From Paratinospora sagittata (taxonomy: Eukaryota > Streptophyta > Magnoliopsida > Ranunculales > Menispermaceae): a DNA stretch of 64,000 nt. A program made the translations under genes and the position numbers. The stretch spans positions 17,004,288 through 17,068,287 of the forward strand of contig CM069605.1 of assembly GCA_035771175.1 (NCBI GenBank), given 5' to 3'. A model generated the notes under the pieces. The model made no database searches. It was not told the origin of the DNA and was given only the letters and a program-made list of their open reading frames with translations. Of this stretch, positions 33,401-48,400 are shown piece after piece. Within the stretch, counting starts at the first letter, position 1, and the number at the start of each line of letters is the position of its first letter.

Positions 33401-36400
33401 AGAGAGGGAGGGTTCATGGATCGTATTTAATTGCTCGGACAAGGAGCAGAAGTGATAGTTGGGGAGGGGGGTAGCATTAAGCCCATTCTTTAAATGATTC
33501 TTAACAGTCTTGGTTGGAATCTCTACTTTCCCAATGCAAATCCATGTTCAATTCTCTCTTGGATCACCCGCATTCCCAATGCTTCCCCTTCCCTTTGGAA
33601 GACTAGGATCCCTTCTAGATTAAGGTTTTTGGGTGGTTGTTCATTCTTGATAGACTTAATGTCTTCAATGTTTGCAAAGGAAGATGCTTTTTGTGGCCCT
33701 TCCCCAAAATGGCGTGTTTTGTGGAGGGAGGATGGCGAATCCCTCAACCACTTCTTTCTTCTTGCGGCTATGACATATGCTTTTGGAGGATATAGGTTGG
33801 TCTTGGGTGGTCCAAGAAGGTGTGCCAACTTATTCATGATGACTTTGGTAAGGAGGTTAATCTTCCTAGGAGTTGTCTTTGCCCTTCTTTGGGAGCACCT
33901 GGGAGGAAAGAAATAATAGAATTTTCATAGAGCGGGCTACTAGCGTGGAGGGCATTTGGGACCACATTCGCTTTAGAGCTTATTCTTGTTTGCTGATGGA
34001 GAAAGAGTTTTTAAGACTCTCTCTTGCAGATGTTGTTAGAGATTGGAGCTTACTTTTCTAGCTTTGCCTCTTCTTGCTTTGTTTTTCAATTCTTTCTTTT
34101 CTGTTGTGGTTGTTGGTTTTGAGGACTGCTTGTCCACTTTGTTTTTTCTGTACTTCTTTTTTTTTTTTTTGGGTAGGGGCCGGGGGGGGGGGGGGGGGGG
34201 GGGATGTTTAATGAGATAGCTTCTTCTGATAAAAAAGAAAAGATTCTTGGCAGTCATTTCTTGAATCCTTCCTAATATTATTCATCATGTTCATTACAAA
34301 CTTGGATATTATGGAGGACACTGTGAATGTGACTTCAAATTTGAATTATCAGAGAGATGGCATGGTTGAGTTGACTGTGAAATGCCAGACCGACATGGAC
34401 TTGTAGCTACTCTAGATTCCCTTTCTTGATTTCATATTTGTATATGGAACCAATGGTTGGCTTCACACTTGCTACTCCTGTGCAAAACAACACTAGTACT
34501 TGCCTTAGTGCACCTAATTCATCAAAATATCAAATAGACTTTCAGAATTCATTGCATATCTGCTTTCTTAGGTGAGATGAATGTGAAACTTATGACACTT
34601 CTTATTATCTTTAGAAAGACACTAACCAACAGAGGATTGGGAGAGTGGTTAGGTGCAAAGCACCTAAAATCCACTTCATGGGGAGGTCTCATGTTCAAGC
34701 CTGTCTCCCACCATTTGTTGGCCATCGGTACTATTGGGTTGTATCCGGCCCTGTGGGATTAGTGAGGAGAGGGGTCCCCGATACCCATGATCTCAAAAAA
34801 AAATACCTAATGCATCTTTATGCAATTCACTATCTTGGAGGAACAGGTGAAGATAGTAGATTGTTATATTAGACAGGGTACTTTTAACCTGCACCATCCT
34901 CCCTCCTTTGAATAAAAAGCCTGCCCTTCTTACCATCCGATTCCCTATTAACTCTTTCAACTGATGTGGTTCCAGTCCCACATTGTATGTGCATGACTTG
35001 TAATTGGCCCTTACAGTAATACCAAGATATGAAGGACAGGAGGCCATTATAGACCCAAGGAAATCGACTAAGGATCTACACTGACCAGAAGGAGTAAGTA
35101 ATGTTGAGACTTAGTTGTATGCAATGAATATGTTTTCTGTTTACTAATTAGCACTGCATTTTTATTCATTTGGACTGATGTAAGAAATATTGAGACTGCA
35201 TCTGACTGTTTATTTTCTTATAATTGAATTTTTAAATTTTACATTCATCTCTCTAGTTTGATTCAATATCTACTAAGTTGTATTCTGTAAAGTAACCAGC
35301 AGTGGTTTTGTTCAGTGGTTGGGTGCAAGTGCACTTACCTTGAAGGTCTTGAGTTCGGGACATCTCCTAGTACTTGTTGTCCAACGGCACCCAAAGTGTT
35401 TGTGGCCATGCTCTAGAGGGATTAGGGGGGATGTAAGTCCCCGATACCAGCTGATCTCAAAAAAAAAAAAAAAAAAAAAGTTGTATTCTGTAAAGTGATG
35501 TATAGGAGTAGAATGACTGCTAATTTAAATCTTTTGAATTAACAATGGAATTCTGTTGTAGGTCAAGTCATAGTAGAACTAGAAATCATTTAGATTCCAT
35601 GTGCTGCAAGATTGCACGTAGCTGCAATTTATCTGAATTGTTTGTTAATGTTCTTTTCTTGTTTTTCCTTGTTATTCCATACCGATTTACTCAAAACAAG
35701 TTCAAATATTCTCATAGTCTACCTAACTCTGCAGGCTGGACAAAACTAAATTCTATGTTGTTGGAGCTGGTCTTTTTACTGGGGTCACAGTGGCCTTGTA
35801 TCCAGTCTCTGTTGTAAAAACCAGGCTGCAGGTTGCTACTAAAGATGCTTTGGAGAGAAATGCAATTTCTGTTATCAAAGGCTTACTAAGAACTGAAGGA
35901 GTTCCTGGTCTGTATAGAGGATTTGGACCAGTCATAACTGGTGCCATTCCTGCAAGAATTATCTTCCTCACTGCTTTAGAGGCCACAAAAGTGGCTACTT
36001 TCAGGGGAATTCAATCTTTGAACTTTTCTGAACCAACACAAGCAGCCATAGCAAATGGAGTTGCAGGCATGATAGCATCACTTTGTTCTCAGTCTGTTTT
36101 TGTTCCAATTGATGTGGTATGAGGATTTTTTCTTTCTTTGTTTCTTCTTTTATCAACTCTTCCTACTATATTAGTTCTTTATGTCAAGCTAGTACTCCCT
36201 TGGCAAGCTTATATTCAGTTGGACTATGCTGTTTATCAACCTAATGGTCACTTGCTATGACGCTTGAATGCAAGCTTTGTGTTCAAACCCCTCCACTAAA
36301 CTATTAAAAGAAAAAAAAACTAATGGTCATGGTCCTTACGGAATCCTTTTCCAGATGTAACTACCTAATTACAAATATCATCGGAATTTTTTTTTTTTTT

Positions 36401-39400
36401 TTCAGAATCATTAAATTGAAGGGCATTATTGTATATTGGTATGTTTATATCCCAAGAGCTGGATCCTGCTCTTAGTTTTTCTTGGAAAAGTTGCCTTACT
36501 TGTTTATGAAATTGGTATAGGATTCAAAAATTCTAACTTTTAGGTTTCTATGAATCTTGAAAGCAAATATCCAATCCATGATTCTGTAGACTAACCTCTA
36601 GATGCCTCTTTTTGATTGTATGGATTCTTTTTAGGTTAGCCAAAAATTGATGGTTCAGGGATTTGCTGGTCATACTAAGTACAATGGTGGCCTGGATGTT
36701 GTTCAGAAAATATTGAAGTCTGATGGCCTACGGGGACTATATAGAGGTTTTGGCTTCTCTTTGATAACCTATGTGCCTTCTAGTGCTGTCTGGTGGGCAA
36801 CTTATGGTTCAAGCAAACGACTGATGTGGAGGTGAGATATATTCTTAACTGAAATTGCTTGGAATTGAACAAGTTCAAATTTATCTAGAAATAGAGCCAG
36901 TTAGTGTTAGTGCTTGTTTGACTGCTAAGGTATCCATCCTCTTTGCTAGACATCACTCTTGATTTGCCATCAGATTTTCTTTATCTTGTGAAATCTGAAT
37001 AAACTAGTTGGTTATTCTCTTATCACTCGTGAAATCTGAATTAACTAGTTGGTTTATTTTCTTATCTCTAAGACTGAGATACTAATTGTGATTAGGAAGT
37101 CTTTAAGAAGAATAGATGTTTCCCTTGCCACACACAAGGGCTCTTCTACTGTTTTGTCCTAATCCTCAAATGCAATGAGATTAGTTGGGTCTTGACATTC
37201 TGATCTGGGACTAGAGCTTGGATGGAATAGAAAGAGACTAATGTTCATGAATTTAATCACGACGGTAGTTGGTTGGAAGAATTTGGTTCACGTTTTGGGT
37301 CCTGCTGCATCTAAGAGGCCTAAAACGTTTTCGATATGACAGGCCATAACTTTGGTACGGAGGTCTATTTGTAACCCCTTTTTTGTAGAATTATTTAATA
37401 TCTTTGATATTTGACATCTCAGATGGTTTTTTTCTTTCATATTTTTTTTTCCTTTTCATTGGGTTTTTAAGTTTACCTTTCATGCTGATTTCTTGAAATG
37501 GAATAGCTATTCTCTATTCAGACAAGAAACCTTCATCCCATTTTATCTACATGTCTCTACAGGTTATTGGGCATTTACTTTTCATAGTGATGTCTTGAAA
37601 CTTCATCCCATGCTATCTGACATGTCTCTACAGGGTACTAGGCATTTACTTTTCATACTAATGTCTTGAATCTTCATCCCATTTCATCTACATGTCTCTA
37701 CAGCGTATTAAACCAAGGCTCTGAGCAGGAGGAATCTATTCATAGCCCATCAAAGGTAGTATTAGTTGAAGCTGCTGGAGCAATTACAGCTGGAGCTATG
37801 GCGTCTTGTGTCACAACCCCACTGGACACTATTAAGACTCGTTTTCAGGTGCAGTTTGAAACCTAGTAGACATTTTAATATCTTTTTGGATTTTTATTTT
37901 TCTTTTAAGTTACCTTCAGTCTTCCTATCCAAACAAAAAAAAAAAAAAACTTCAGTCTAAGGATTTGCTTTTTTAATCACCGGCTGTGCCTGATGTATGA
38001 TGATGGTTCACACATCTTTTCTCTATTCTAGGGACTAGGGCCATGTATAACCAATAAAAGTATGGATTCACTGCTTCTGGATAATATTTGTATGCTAATT
38101 TTATTTCCTATTTCAAATAGCTAAAATAATTATTCTTTGCTTGCAGGTCATTAAAAATGATAATTAACATGATAAGTTGGTATATTTTATTGGCAACATA
38201 CTTACTGAAATAGACATGTTCCAAACTCGAAAATTTATCTGCTTAACAAAACTTTAAAGATGATAATATCTAGGGCAAGGATTACACCTACTTCCTTATA
38301 TTCTGGTATCTGTGGCTGGATATTTAGTTGCTCCATTCATGATTTGTTCAGAGATGTATTTCATGAATTCCTGCAGATTATAATTTAAAGAAATTAGTGC
38401 ATCCTTTAGTATTACATTCCACACCATATCATGATCCTTGTTTTAAGTTCCTTAAAAATGCATGCAGAAGAGTAGGACTGGTGCATTGAGGACTTACCAC
38501 ATTTGAGCAATTTTCATTAACACTTGTAGCTGTTTATAGATCACGATGAACAACTGTAAATTATATTGATTTTCAGCATAAAAGTTCATACCAATAGTGT
38601 AAAAACGTTCCATCTGGCTGGACATTGTACATGTAGTTAAGCCAGAGGCCCACCTGCATGCTACATTAGTGAGCAAACCTATAACCTTTCTTGTTTTGAA
38701 TGAAAAATCAATCTATTTTCTAACTTCTTGGAAAAGCATGAAAGAACAATGAATATTATTTATGTGCTGACTTGCCTATCTGTATAAACCAGATGTGTGC
38801 CATGCTTCTTTCATTGCCTAGATTATTATTCTAGCTTGACCTGCCCCAATATTCTGTCTAGTCCACCCAGAGTCATTTAGGCCTGGTCCTTGAGCGGTTG
38901 AGCCCACAGCTCTTTCTTTTCACTGCTATACCAAAGGGTCAAAACTCAAAAGTTTATGTGGTCAATAAATGAAGTGAGGGATGTTTGTGACATTGGCACA
39001 TACATTGGGGGTGTATATATACATGCATAACACATATTTTGGTCGTCAAAAAAAAAATCTTAAATTTCTTCTTATCAACTTATTCTCTTGATGTAGGAAA
39101 TGTGCTTGATTATAGTAATCTTAAAATCATATTCTTTTCAGGTTCTTCCTAATTTGTTATTTTAAAGTAGTTTCTATTTTTGAGGCATTCTGATGCAATG
39201 CGATAAGAGTTGGAGTTAGTAGAAATCTCAGATTAGTATTTTTCTATTTTAGGATATTTTACTATTTTTAGTAAATTTACTATTTTGAATAATATTATTC
39301 AATCTATATCTCAATACCGCATACAATGGCCTTTAAATAGGCAAAACCCATGAAAACTCCTAAATAGGCTCAAATACAAAAATAGTAATAACTAGGCTTC

Positions 39401-42400
39401 TAAACAAACTCGAATACTAATTTCCTAATGCAACAAAAATATTAATTTACTAATTCAATAAAATACTAAAAATAGTGAATTTACCGAAAATAGTAAATTT
39501 ATTAAAAATAGTAAATTACCGAAAATCGTAAATTTACTAAAAATAGTAAATTTACTAAAATTAGTAAAATATCCTAAAATAGGAAAAACACTAATCGGAG
39601 ATTTTCACAAACTCCAACTCTTATCGCATTACATCATTCTTACTAAAATTAGTAAAATATCCTAAAGTAGGAAAAATACTAATTGAAGATTTTTACAAAC
39701 TCCAACTCTTATCGCATTGCATCATTTTACTAAAATAGTAAACTACCGAAAATAGTAAATTTACTAAAATTAATAAAATATCCTAAAATAAAAAAATACT
39801 AATTGGAGATTTCCACAAATTCCAACTCTTATCGCATTGCATCATTAATGCGATAAAAGTTGGAGTTCGTGGAAATCTCAAAATAATATTTTCCTATTTT
39901 AGGATATTTTACTATTTTTAGTAAATTTACTATTTTCGGTAATTTACTATTTTTAGTAATTTTTATTTTATTAAATTAGGAAACAAGTATTTTTGTTGAA
40001 TTAGGAAATTAGTATCCGAGTATGTTTAGAAGCCTAGTTATTACTATTTTAGTATTTGAGTCGAATTATGAGTTTTTTCTTAGATTTTGTCTATTTAAGG
40101 CCCTTGTACGCATTATTGGAATATAAATTGAATAATATTATTTTTTTTAGAATTTGCGAATTCTTTGTTCATATCTTTCCTTGGTATTTTGAAGAATCAA
40201 TGAGTTAGAGAAGCGCATTTATTGTCTTCCCTTTCACGCCCTGCATCACATTCCCACCTTTTTCTAATTAGTCTTAGTTGCCTTTTCTAGTTTTATTTCT
40301 ATTTAGATATTGTTTAGTACTACTTTGAAGAAGTTTCTATTTTTTGTTTAATGCAATTAGAAAATGGAACTCACAAATTCCATTGAAAGTTAAAGTCTTT
40401 GGTTGGCTACTGGCTCATAGGAGATTAAATACATTGGACCTACTCCAAAGGCGATATCCTAACATGTATTTGTCTCCGCAATGTTATGTGCTTTGCTTTC
40501 AGGATGAAGAAAATCTGGATCATCTATTTGTGCATTGCCCTCTGTCGAGGTGGCTATGGGAGAAATGGTACAACTTTTCGGGGGGAAGGTTTTCTCCTCC
40601 AAATAGTATAGAGGATAGGATGTCTCTTTCTCATGATACCATCATCTCTAGCACGACTAAGGAGGTGGTTTTGATAGCCTCTTTTGCCACCCTTTGACGT
40701 ACTTGGCTTGAAAGGAATAATAAAATTTTTAATGATAGAAGTAAGGAGTTGATTAAACTTTGGGAGGACATCAAATTCACTACCAGTTCCCGGGTTCATG
40801 CGGCTGCATTAGTTCAAGGCTCATCGCTTTCAGACTGGTTATTAGATAGGGGCAGTTGTCTACATTACATTTAGATGTAGGATTATATTTTTGGATTGTA
40901 TTCTGCAATACTAAATCAGTGTTAAAGTTTTGTTTTGCTAGGATGCACTACTAGTGCTCTCTGGCGGGTGTAGCTCACATTGTTTTAATAAAGTATTCCT
41001 TGTTTCCGCTCAAAAAAAAGAAAAAAAAAAGAAAATGTCTAAAAGTGTCTAGATATAGTTGTAAGTGCATTAGAAAGTTTCTATATTGTTATAAATAGCT
41101 TAGGAAACCTATTTTAAAGTGTTTTAGGAAGTTTGTAAGTTGTTTCCATGGAGTTATCTACATAAGAAGCTCCAGTTACGAGTTTAATTCATCTAATCAT
41201 CAATTATTATTCTCTTTGCAAGCAAATTTTGCTTCTTACTTCTTTGTTTTCCTACTTTTCTCTTGATTCCATTGATTTAAACACACTTCCACTACGTTAA
41301 GTGGTATCAGAACCTCGATTGAGAGCTTGTTACTTTCATCATCATGGTTGACAATCATTCAACTTGTGTCACCCATGAGCACTTTGATCAAAAGCTCATA
41401 GAAGTCCAAGACATGATCATCTCAACCTTTGAAAAGCACTATGGGAAGAAGGAAGGAAGGAGGAGACTTGGTTGAACCATTTGAAAGTGATCAAATACGT
41501 TTCAACCATGCTGCAACCTCTCAAAAACATTCCCATAATCTTAACTCATAATCCAATCCCCACAATACATCTTTCACACATCTTTTTTATGACCCTACAA
41601 CCTTATATGACCCTAATCCAACACCCAATAATCATCCATCTTCTGTTAAAACTCATGGAGAACAATTATGCAACCCTTCGTGACCCCATTATACGCATGC
41701 TCCAATCACCCATCACCTACCCACTATGCCACACCCTCCCAAAACGTTTTCCCATTCCCAACTCCTTCTAAACAACAATTTTTCAGCATCATGTTTTGAT
41801 TTCCTAGATGAAATCAATCCATATTCCAGCTCCCAACCCATCAAACATACCTCATATGCTACCAATTTTCACCCTTCCTTTAATACACATACACATCCTC
41901 CACCTTTTCAAGACCAAGAACCTCGTCACAACAATTATCCTTCCTTTTCAAATCAGCCATTCACTGATTTTGAAGAGGTCGAACATTTTTTCCTACCCCC
42001 ACATCCCCATCCAAATCGACAATAAAGCCACAATGGTCAACCAATTGAATATCACCTCAAAGCGGAAATCCCACAATTCAATGGCCTGCTACACATTGAA
42101 GATTTCCTTGATTGGTTATCTACGGTGGAGCGATTTTTCGAATACATGGGTATACCTGAGGATAAACAAATTAAGCTTGTGGCCTTCAAGCTAATTGGTG
42201 TAGCTTCTTCTTGGTGGGATCACTTGTGAAGGGATAGACTTCGCCAAGGTTTTTGACAAGTGCAGTCATGGCCAGCCATGAAACAATTGTTGAAGCAACG
42301 TTATCTTCTCTCAGACTCTGTACAGACCTTGTTTATCAATTTACAAAATTGTCGACAAGGAAATAGCACAATTCAAGATTATGTTGACGAGTTTACATGG

Positions 42401-45400
42401 CTACTATCCTGCAAGGAGTTGCATGAGAATGAAGATCAAACTATTGATTGTTTTCTTAATGGTCTCAATAGGAATATTCAAGAAGGGTTGGCTACTCATC
42501 AATATACTTCCCTTCATGCTGCAGTCAACAATGCCCTCAAAGTTGAATACTTCACGTCCACCCCCAAACCATATACCAAACCCTCCTACCCCAACAATAA
42601 AAGACCACCATATCAAACTTATCACATTAAAAACACTACAAACCGTAATCAACCCCCCCATCGACATTGCTCCACCTAATCCCATCCCTGAAGCCACCAC
42701 CTCCACCACTTCTCGTACCACCTAATTCCCATTCTAAATCTAACTCTTCCACCTCCACATCCATCATTCCTTTTTGTAACACCACCAATGCACCACCGTC
42801 CAAACCAAAACCACAAAACCCATATGCCCACCCGAAATTGGACTAGTGCCTCAAGTGCTGCAAACATGACCATACTTCAGATATATGCAGAAGTCGACAA
42901 GCATTGGTTATTGAAGATGACTCCCTAGAGTGCATTCGTGCTAGTGAGCCTTGTGGATGATGGTCATGATGATCAAAGTGAACCAATACTCGATGCTTAT
43001 GCATACGATGATGACGATGTTGAGCATCTTGCCTTCGTTATTTGCAATTTGTTATTTATATCCCAAGCTGAGGCTTCTACTCGACATAGCTTGTTTCGTA
43101 CTTCTTGTAAGTGGAAGATAAGATATGCCAGCTCATCATTGATAGTGGCAGTAGTGAGAACATCGTATCCGCCACCGTGGTTCATGCCCATAAGCTCCTT
43201 ACTCAACCTCATCCTAAGGTGTACAATATTGGTTGGGTTGATGACGATTGTCAAAAGAAAGTGGACCTCCAATGTATTGTCACTTTCAAAGTTGGTGCCT
43301 ATCAAGATATCATAGTTTGTTATGTGGTTTCTATGTGGGCTTGTCACTTGTTTCTTGGTCGTCTGTGGTTATATGATGTAAATGCCAGTTATCGAGGAAA
43401 GACCAACACTTACTTATTCCTTCAGAATGGTGTGAAGATTGTTTTTGCACCCATCTTATGCAAAGCCTAGAGCTTCCTCTTCCACCAATGAAAATCGTTC
43501 TTACTTTCTATCATCAAATATCATTGTTGCTACTAAGGAAATTGGGGAACTCTTTGTCGTAGTGGTACAAACTTCTACACCTGATCCTCCTCCGGCCATT
43601 CCATTGCAAGTTCAACCAATTTTGGATGAGTGTGCATGTGTTTTGCCATTAGATATGCCAGATTCTCTTCCTCCCATGCGCAATATTCAACATCATATGG
43701 ATTTGGTTCCAATTGCGAGCTTGGCAAACCTACGACACTACAAAATGAGTCATAAGGAACATGAGATTTTGCGTGATCAAGTTGATGACTTATTGTCTAA
43801 AGGTTTAATCCAACCTAGTTTAAGCCCTTGTGCTATTCTTGCATTATTAGTACCCCAAGAAGGATGGCTCTTGGTGTATGTGTAATTGTGTATCAATAGT
43901 CATGGGTTGAAAAAGATCACCATCAAGTATCAATTTTTCATTCCTCGTTTGGATGATATGCTATTTGGTTTTGTGATTTTCTCTAGGATTGATCTCAAGA
44001 GTGGCTATCATCAAATTCGCATACGACCTAGTTATGACTGGAAAACTGCCTTTAAATCAAAGGATGGGCTCTTTGAGTGGCTTGTTATGCCATTTGGTTG
44101 TCTAATGTCCCTAAAATTTTCATGAGGTTGATGAATCAACTGTTGCAACCTTTTATTGGCAAATTTGTTGTGATCTACTTTGATGATATTCTAGCGTACA
44201 ACAACGATGAAACTGATCACTTGGCACATTTTTGGAATGTTTTCAATGTTCTTCGAGAAAATAGCTTGTTCATCAACATTAAGAAGTGTCACCTTCTCAC
44301 TCCAAAAATTCTCTTCTTGGGGTATGTGGTTTCAAAAGATGGTATTCAAGTTGATGACTCAAAGGTTAGTGTGAGTCGAGAGTGGCCTACTCCAAAGACA
44401 ACATCCAAAGCTCGTAGTTTTCATGGTCTAGCATCATTCTACCGTCGGTTTATTCGAGATTTTATCACCATTGCCACTCATATTATTGATTCTTGGAAGG
44501 ACGAGAAATTCATGTGAACTGTAGAAGCCCATGAAAGCTTCAATTTGCTAAAAGAAAAATTGACCTTAGCTCCAATACTTTCCCTACTAGGCTTTGACTA
44601 GCTTTTCGAGGTTCATTGTGATGCCTCTATTCTTGGCATAGCTCTCTCAAGACAAGAGGCCTGTTGAGTTTTTAAGTGAGAAGCTCACTGATGCTCGCAA
44701 AAAATGGAGTACTTATGAACTTGATTTCTATGCAGTGATTCGTGCCCTATGCAAATTGCGAGACTACTTGATTCAAAAAGAGTTTGTTTTTTATATAGAC
44801 CATCAAGCCTTGAAGTGCATCAAAAATCTCTCCCCTTCTAATCGGCTACATTCCAATTGCATTTCAACTCTTCAGGAATTCAACTTTACTATCCATCACA
44901 AGTTTGGTTCCAATAATAAAGTTGTGGCATGGTTCCTACTTACGTGCCACATTATTTGTTACCTTGAAAGTTGATGTTCCCGCCTTTGAGTTTATAAAGG
45001 ACTTGTATGCTGATGGCCCCGATTTTGCTGAAATTTGACAACAATACTCTTCTACCGAGCTTGCATATTTAGATTATTTACTTTATGATGGTTTTCTTTT
45101 TAAAAGGAATCGCTTATGCATTCCTCAAGGATCCCTTTGAGAACACCTTATCAAAGAACTTAATGCAAGAGAACTTGCTGGTCATTTTGGGCGTGATAAG
45201 ACCATTACTTTGGTTGAGCGATGCTACTTTTGGAAGTCCTTAAGGAAAGATGTTAATGATTTTGTGCGAAAATGCATGATTTGTCAAAGGGGTAAAGGGC
45301 ATGCTCAAAACACTGGATTGTATACCCCATTACTTGTTCCCAATGCCCCTTGGGAAGACATTTCTATGAACTTGTTCTTAGTTTACCTCATACTCAACAA

Positions 45401-48400
45401 GGTCATGACTCGGTATTCGTGGTTGTTGATCGTTTTTCGAAGATGACTCACTTTATTCCTTGTAAAAAGACAGTAGATGCGGTGAATATTGCTAATATTT
45501 TTTTTTCGTGTAATTGTTTGCTTGCATGGTGTACCCAAAACCATTACTTCTGATCTAGATACTAAGTTTTTGAGTTGGTTTTGGATTACATTGTGGAAAA
45601 GCTACATACTTCCCTCAAATTTAGTAGTACAGCGCACCCTCAAATTGATGGACAAAAAGAGGTTGTCAACCGAACTTTGGGTTTATTCGCCATTTTTCGG
45701 GAGAAAAGCCTCGACAGTGGGATCTTACACTTGCATGAGCTGAATTTGCCTACAACTCTTCTAAGAACAAACTGTTTTATGGGTTTTGTACCATTCCAGA
45801 ATGTCTATGCCAAACTCCACAATCACACTTTGGATCTTGGGTCCTTACCTACTCTTCCTAACTCTCATCTTGTATCCTTACCTAGACTTTGAATTTGCTA
45901 ACTCTCATGTTGCCACTGATGAGATGATAGATTCTCTTGCTACTCTACATAAGCAAGTCAAGGAGCGCCTTGAAGATGCCGATGCTAAATACAAGGCCGA
46001 TGCAGAAGAAGATTGGTCCTCTTCGTATCCTCAAAAAGATAAGCGACAATGCTTATGTGATTGATCTTCCATGTGACATGAACATCTCTCCTACTTTCAT
46101 TGTGAAGGATATCTATCCTTACTATGGCGACAACAAATATAAGAGTTTTTTTCCTCACTTACACTTGAGGACGAGTTTTCTCAAGAAGGGGGGATTGATG
46201 TAGGGTTTAGGGAGGGTTGGGGAGTTTTTTCCTTCTTTTCCCTAGAAATGAAGATCCTCTCTTGGAATATCAAAGGGTGTGGTTCGAGTCGGAAAAGATG
46301 CATCATCAAGAGAACCTTAGGGTGGGTGAAGCCGGATATTGTCATTCTTCAAGAAACCAAGAAGGAAGTGTTGGATTGTAGCATCATCTCTCAGATTCGG
46401 GGATCTAGATTCGAAAGCTGGGTTGTGTTGCCGACCATTGGATCGGCAAGTGGTTTAGCATTGTCTGGGATTCCAAAGCTGTGATAGTGGATAGTAGCTT
46501 AATTGGAGAGTTTTCAATTTCTATTCAGATCAAGTGTGGTGGAACAAGATCTTGGTGGCTGTCAGGTATCGAAGGGCCGTTTGACTATGCTGAGAGGGAG
46601 AATTTTTGGGCTGAAGTCGCCGGTCTTAGTGTGATTTTGTGGCGACAAATGGTGCTTAGGGGGTGATTTCAACACAGTGAGGAATATAGGGGAGAATATC
46701 AATAGCTCCAAGTTAACTACAAGTATGCAGAGGTTTGATATGCTTATTGGGGAATTCAATATGAAAGATCCTCTACTCCTGAATGCTCGTGTTACTTGGT
46801 AGAATTTTTGTGAGATCCCCATATGTTGCAGACTGGATAGATTTCTCTTCTCTACAAGATGAGACTCTATGTTTCCATATTGTAAACAAGAGGCTCTCCC
46901 TAGGGTGGTCTCCGATCATTGTGCTATTGTTTTGGATTCATCTAGCATTCAGTGGGGCCTCCTCCGTTTCAGTTTGAGAATGCATGGCTTGATCACAATG
47001 ATTTCTCCGAGTCGTTGAGTGGATGGTGGACTGAAGCGTTTGCTTATGGTCATGAAGGTCATAGATTTATGATAAAGCTGGCTGAAGTTAAAAATCTATC
47101 AAAGCTTGGAATAAGGAGGTCTTTGGCTCAATTTCCATTAAAAGAGAGATCTAGAAGAACTGCTTTTGGTTTGGGATAGTGCTTTTTATTTGGCTTCTTT
47201 TTGGGTTAGCCCTTGCAAACTTGCGCAAGGCTTTCCTCTGGGTGAGCGGTTGAGAGGTTGGGTACCAATCTTAGATGGCCTTGTCATATAATGCCGATTT
47301 TTCCGGCTAATTTACTTGTATAGTCCTAATACTTACACTTAATACAATTATACTTTGTTTCTTGTCAAAAAAGAGAGAGATCTAGAAGAACTCATTGGGT
47401 GCTTGGATTTCTTGGAGGGTCATAATGAGTTGTCTATGGAGTTGTTGCTTAACGATGAAGGCAAAGACTGAGTTAGCTAACTTTTGCTTGAAAGAAGCGA
47501 GAATGGCTGGGCAAAGAGCAAAAAACCAATGGATTAAAGAGGGGGGTGCTAATACAAAATTTTTCCACAGAATTCTCAGTGATGGGAAGACAAAATGCAT
47601 CATTTCAAAAGTTGAGAAGGATGATGGTGTGTTGGTGGAAGATGAGGATGGCATCTCAGAGGTTTTTTCCTCAAATAGGAATGAGTTTTGAGAAATTAAT
47701 GAGATTGAGTGGAATCCAATTGGTGTTTCTAATCTGGAATGGCTGGAGAGACCTTTTGAAGAAGAAGAGGTGCGACAAGCAATGTTTAGCTGTAACGACA
47801 ACAAAGCCACAGGGCCGAATGGATTCTCATTGGCGTTTTATCAGAGATCGTGGAAGACCATTAAAGTTGATGTCATGAGGGTGATGCATGAATTCCATAG
47901 TAATGGTGTAGTAAATATTAAGACAAACGAAACCTTCATTTGTCTTATTCCAAAGAAAAGAGATTCTTGTTGCCAACGAAGCTGTTGAAGATTACAGATC
48001 TAGAAAATTACAAGGAGTGATCTTTAAAGCGAACTTTGAAAAGGCGTACGACTCTATTGATTGGGAGTTACTTGATTTATGCAATGGAAATGAAGAATTT
48101 TGCGTGGAAGTGGCGCAAATGGATTGGTGGGTGTTTGAATTCGGTTACATAGTCCATTGTCCTTAATGGTATAGCCACTAGGAAATTTGACGCTCACAGA
48201 GGCCTTCAGCAAGGTGATCCTATTTCACCGTTCATGTTCACATTGGTGGCTGATGTTCTGAACTGGATGATGATAAAGGCATGCATGTCTTCTATGATAC
48301 ATGGTTTTTCAGTGGGTAAGGAGGGAGTGGTGGTTTCTCACCTTATGTTTGCAGATGATACGCTTTTCCTCCTCAATGGAGAGAAGGAAAATGTGGATAT

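Larger units (their letters stand above)
39089..41299 (+). repeat. 5' LTR of gypsy element C, interrupted twice
   Basis: It starts TGATGTAGGAAATGTG and ends CTACGTTA just before a PBS. It matches the 3' LTR pieces (46196-46204, 50097-50565) along its length once the insertions 39191-40253 and 40367-41037 (each including one duplication copy) are removed, leaving about 470 bp. The shared U5 reads ttctctttgcaagcaaat, then acttccactacg. Confidence 0.85.

Noticed and set aside
37563..37703. Possible extra exon between carrier exons 3 and 4
   Set aside because: The tandem units after the first and second AG run into stops in the required frame (SFS-like or YFSY then stop), so they are not coding.
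42404..42721. Glycine- and valine-rich minus-strand ORF of 105 codons
   Set aside because: It is the shadow of the proline-rich gypsy C gag on the other strand.
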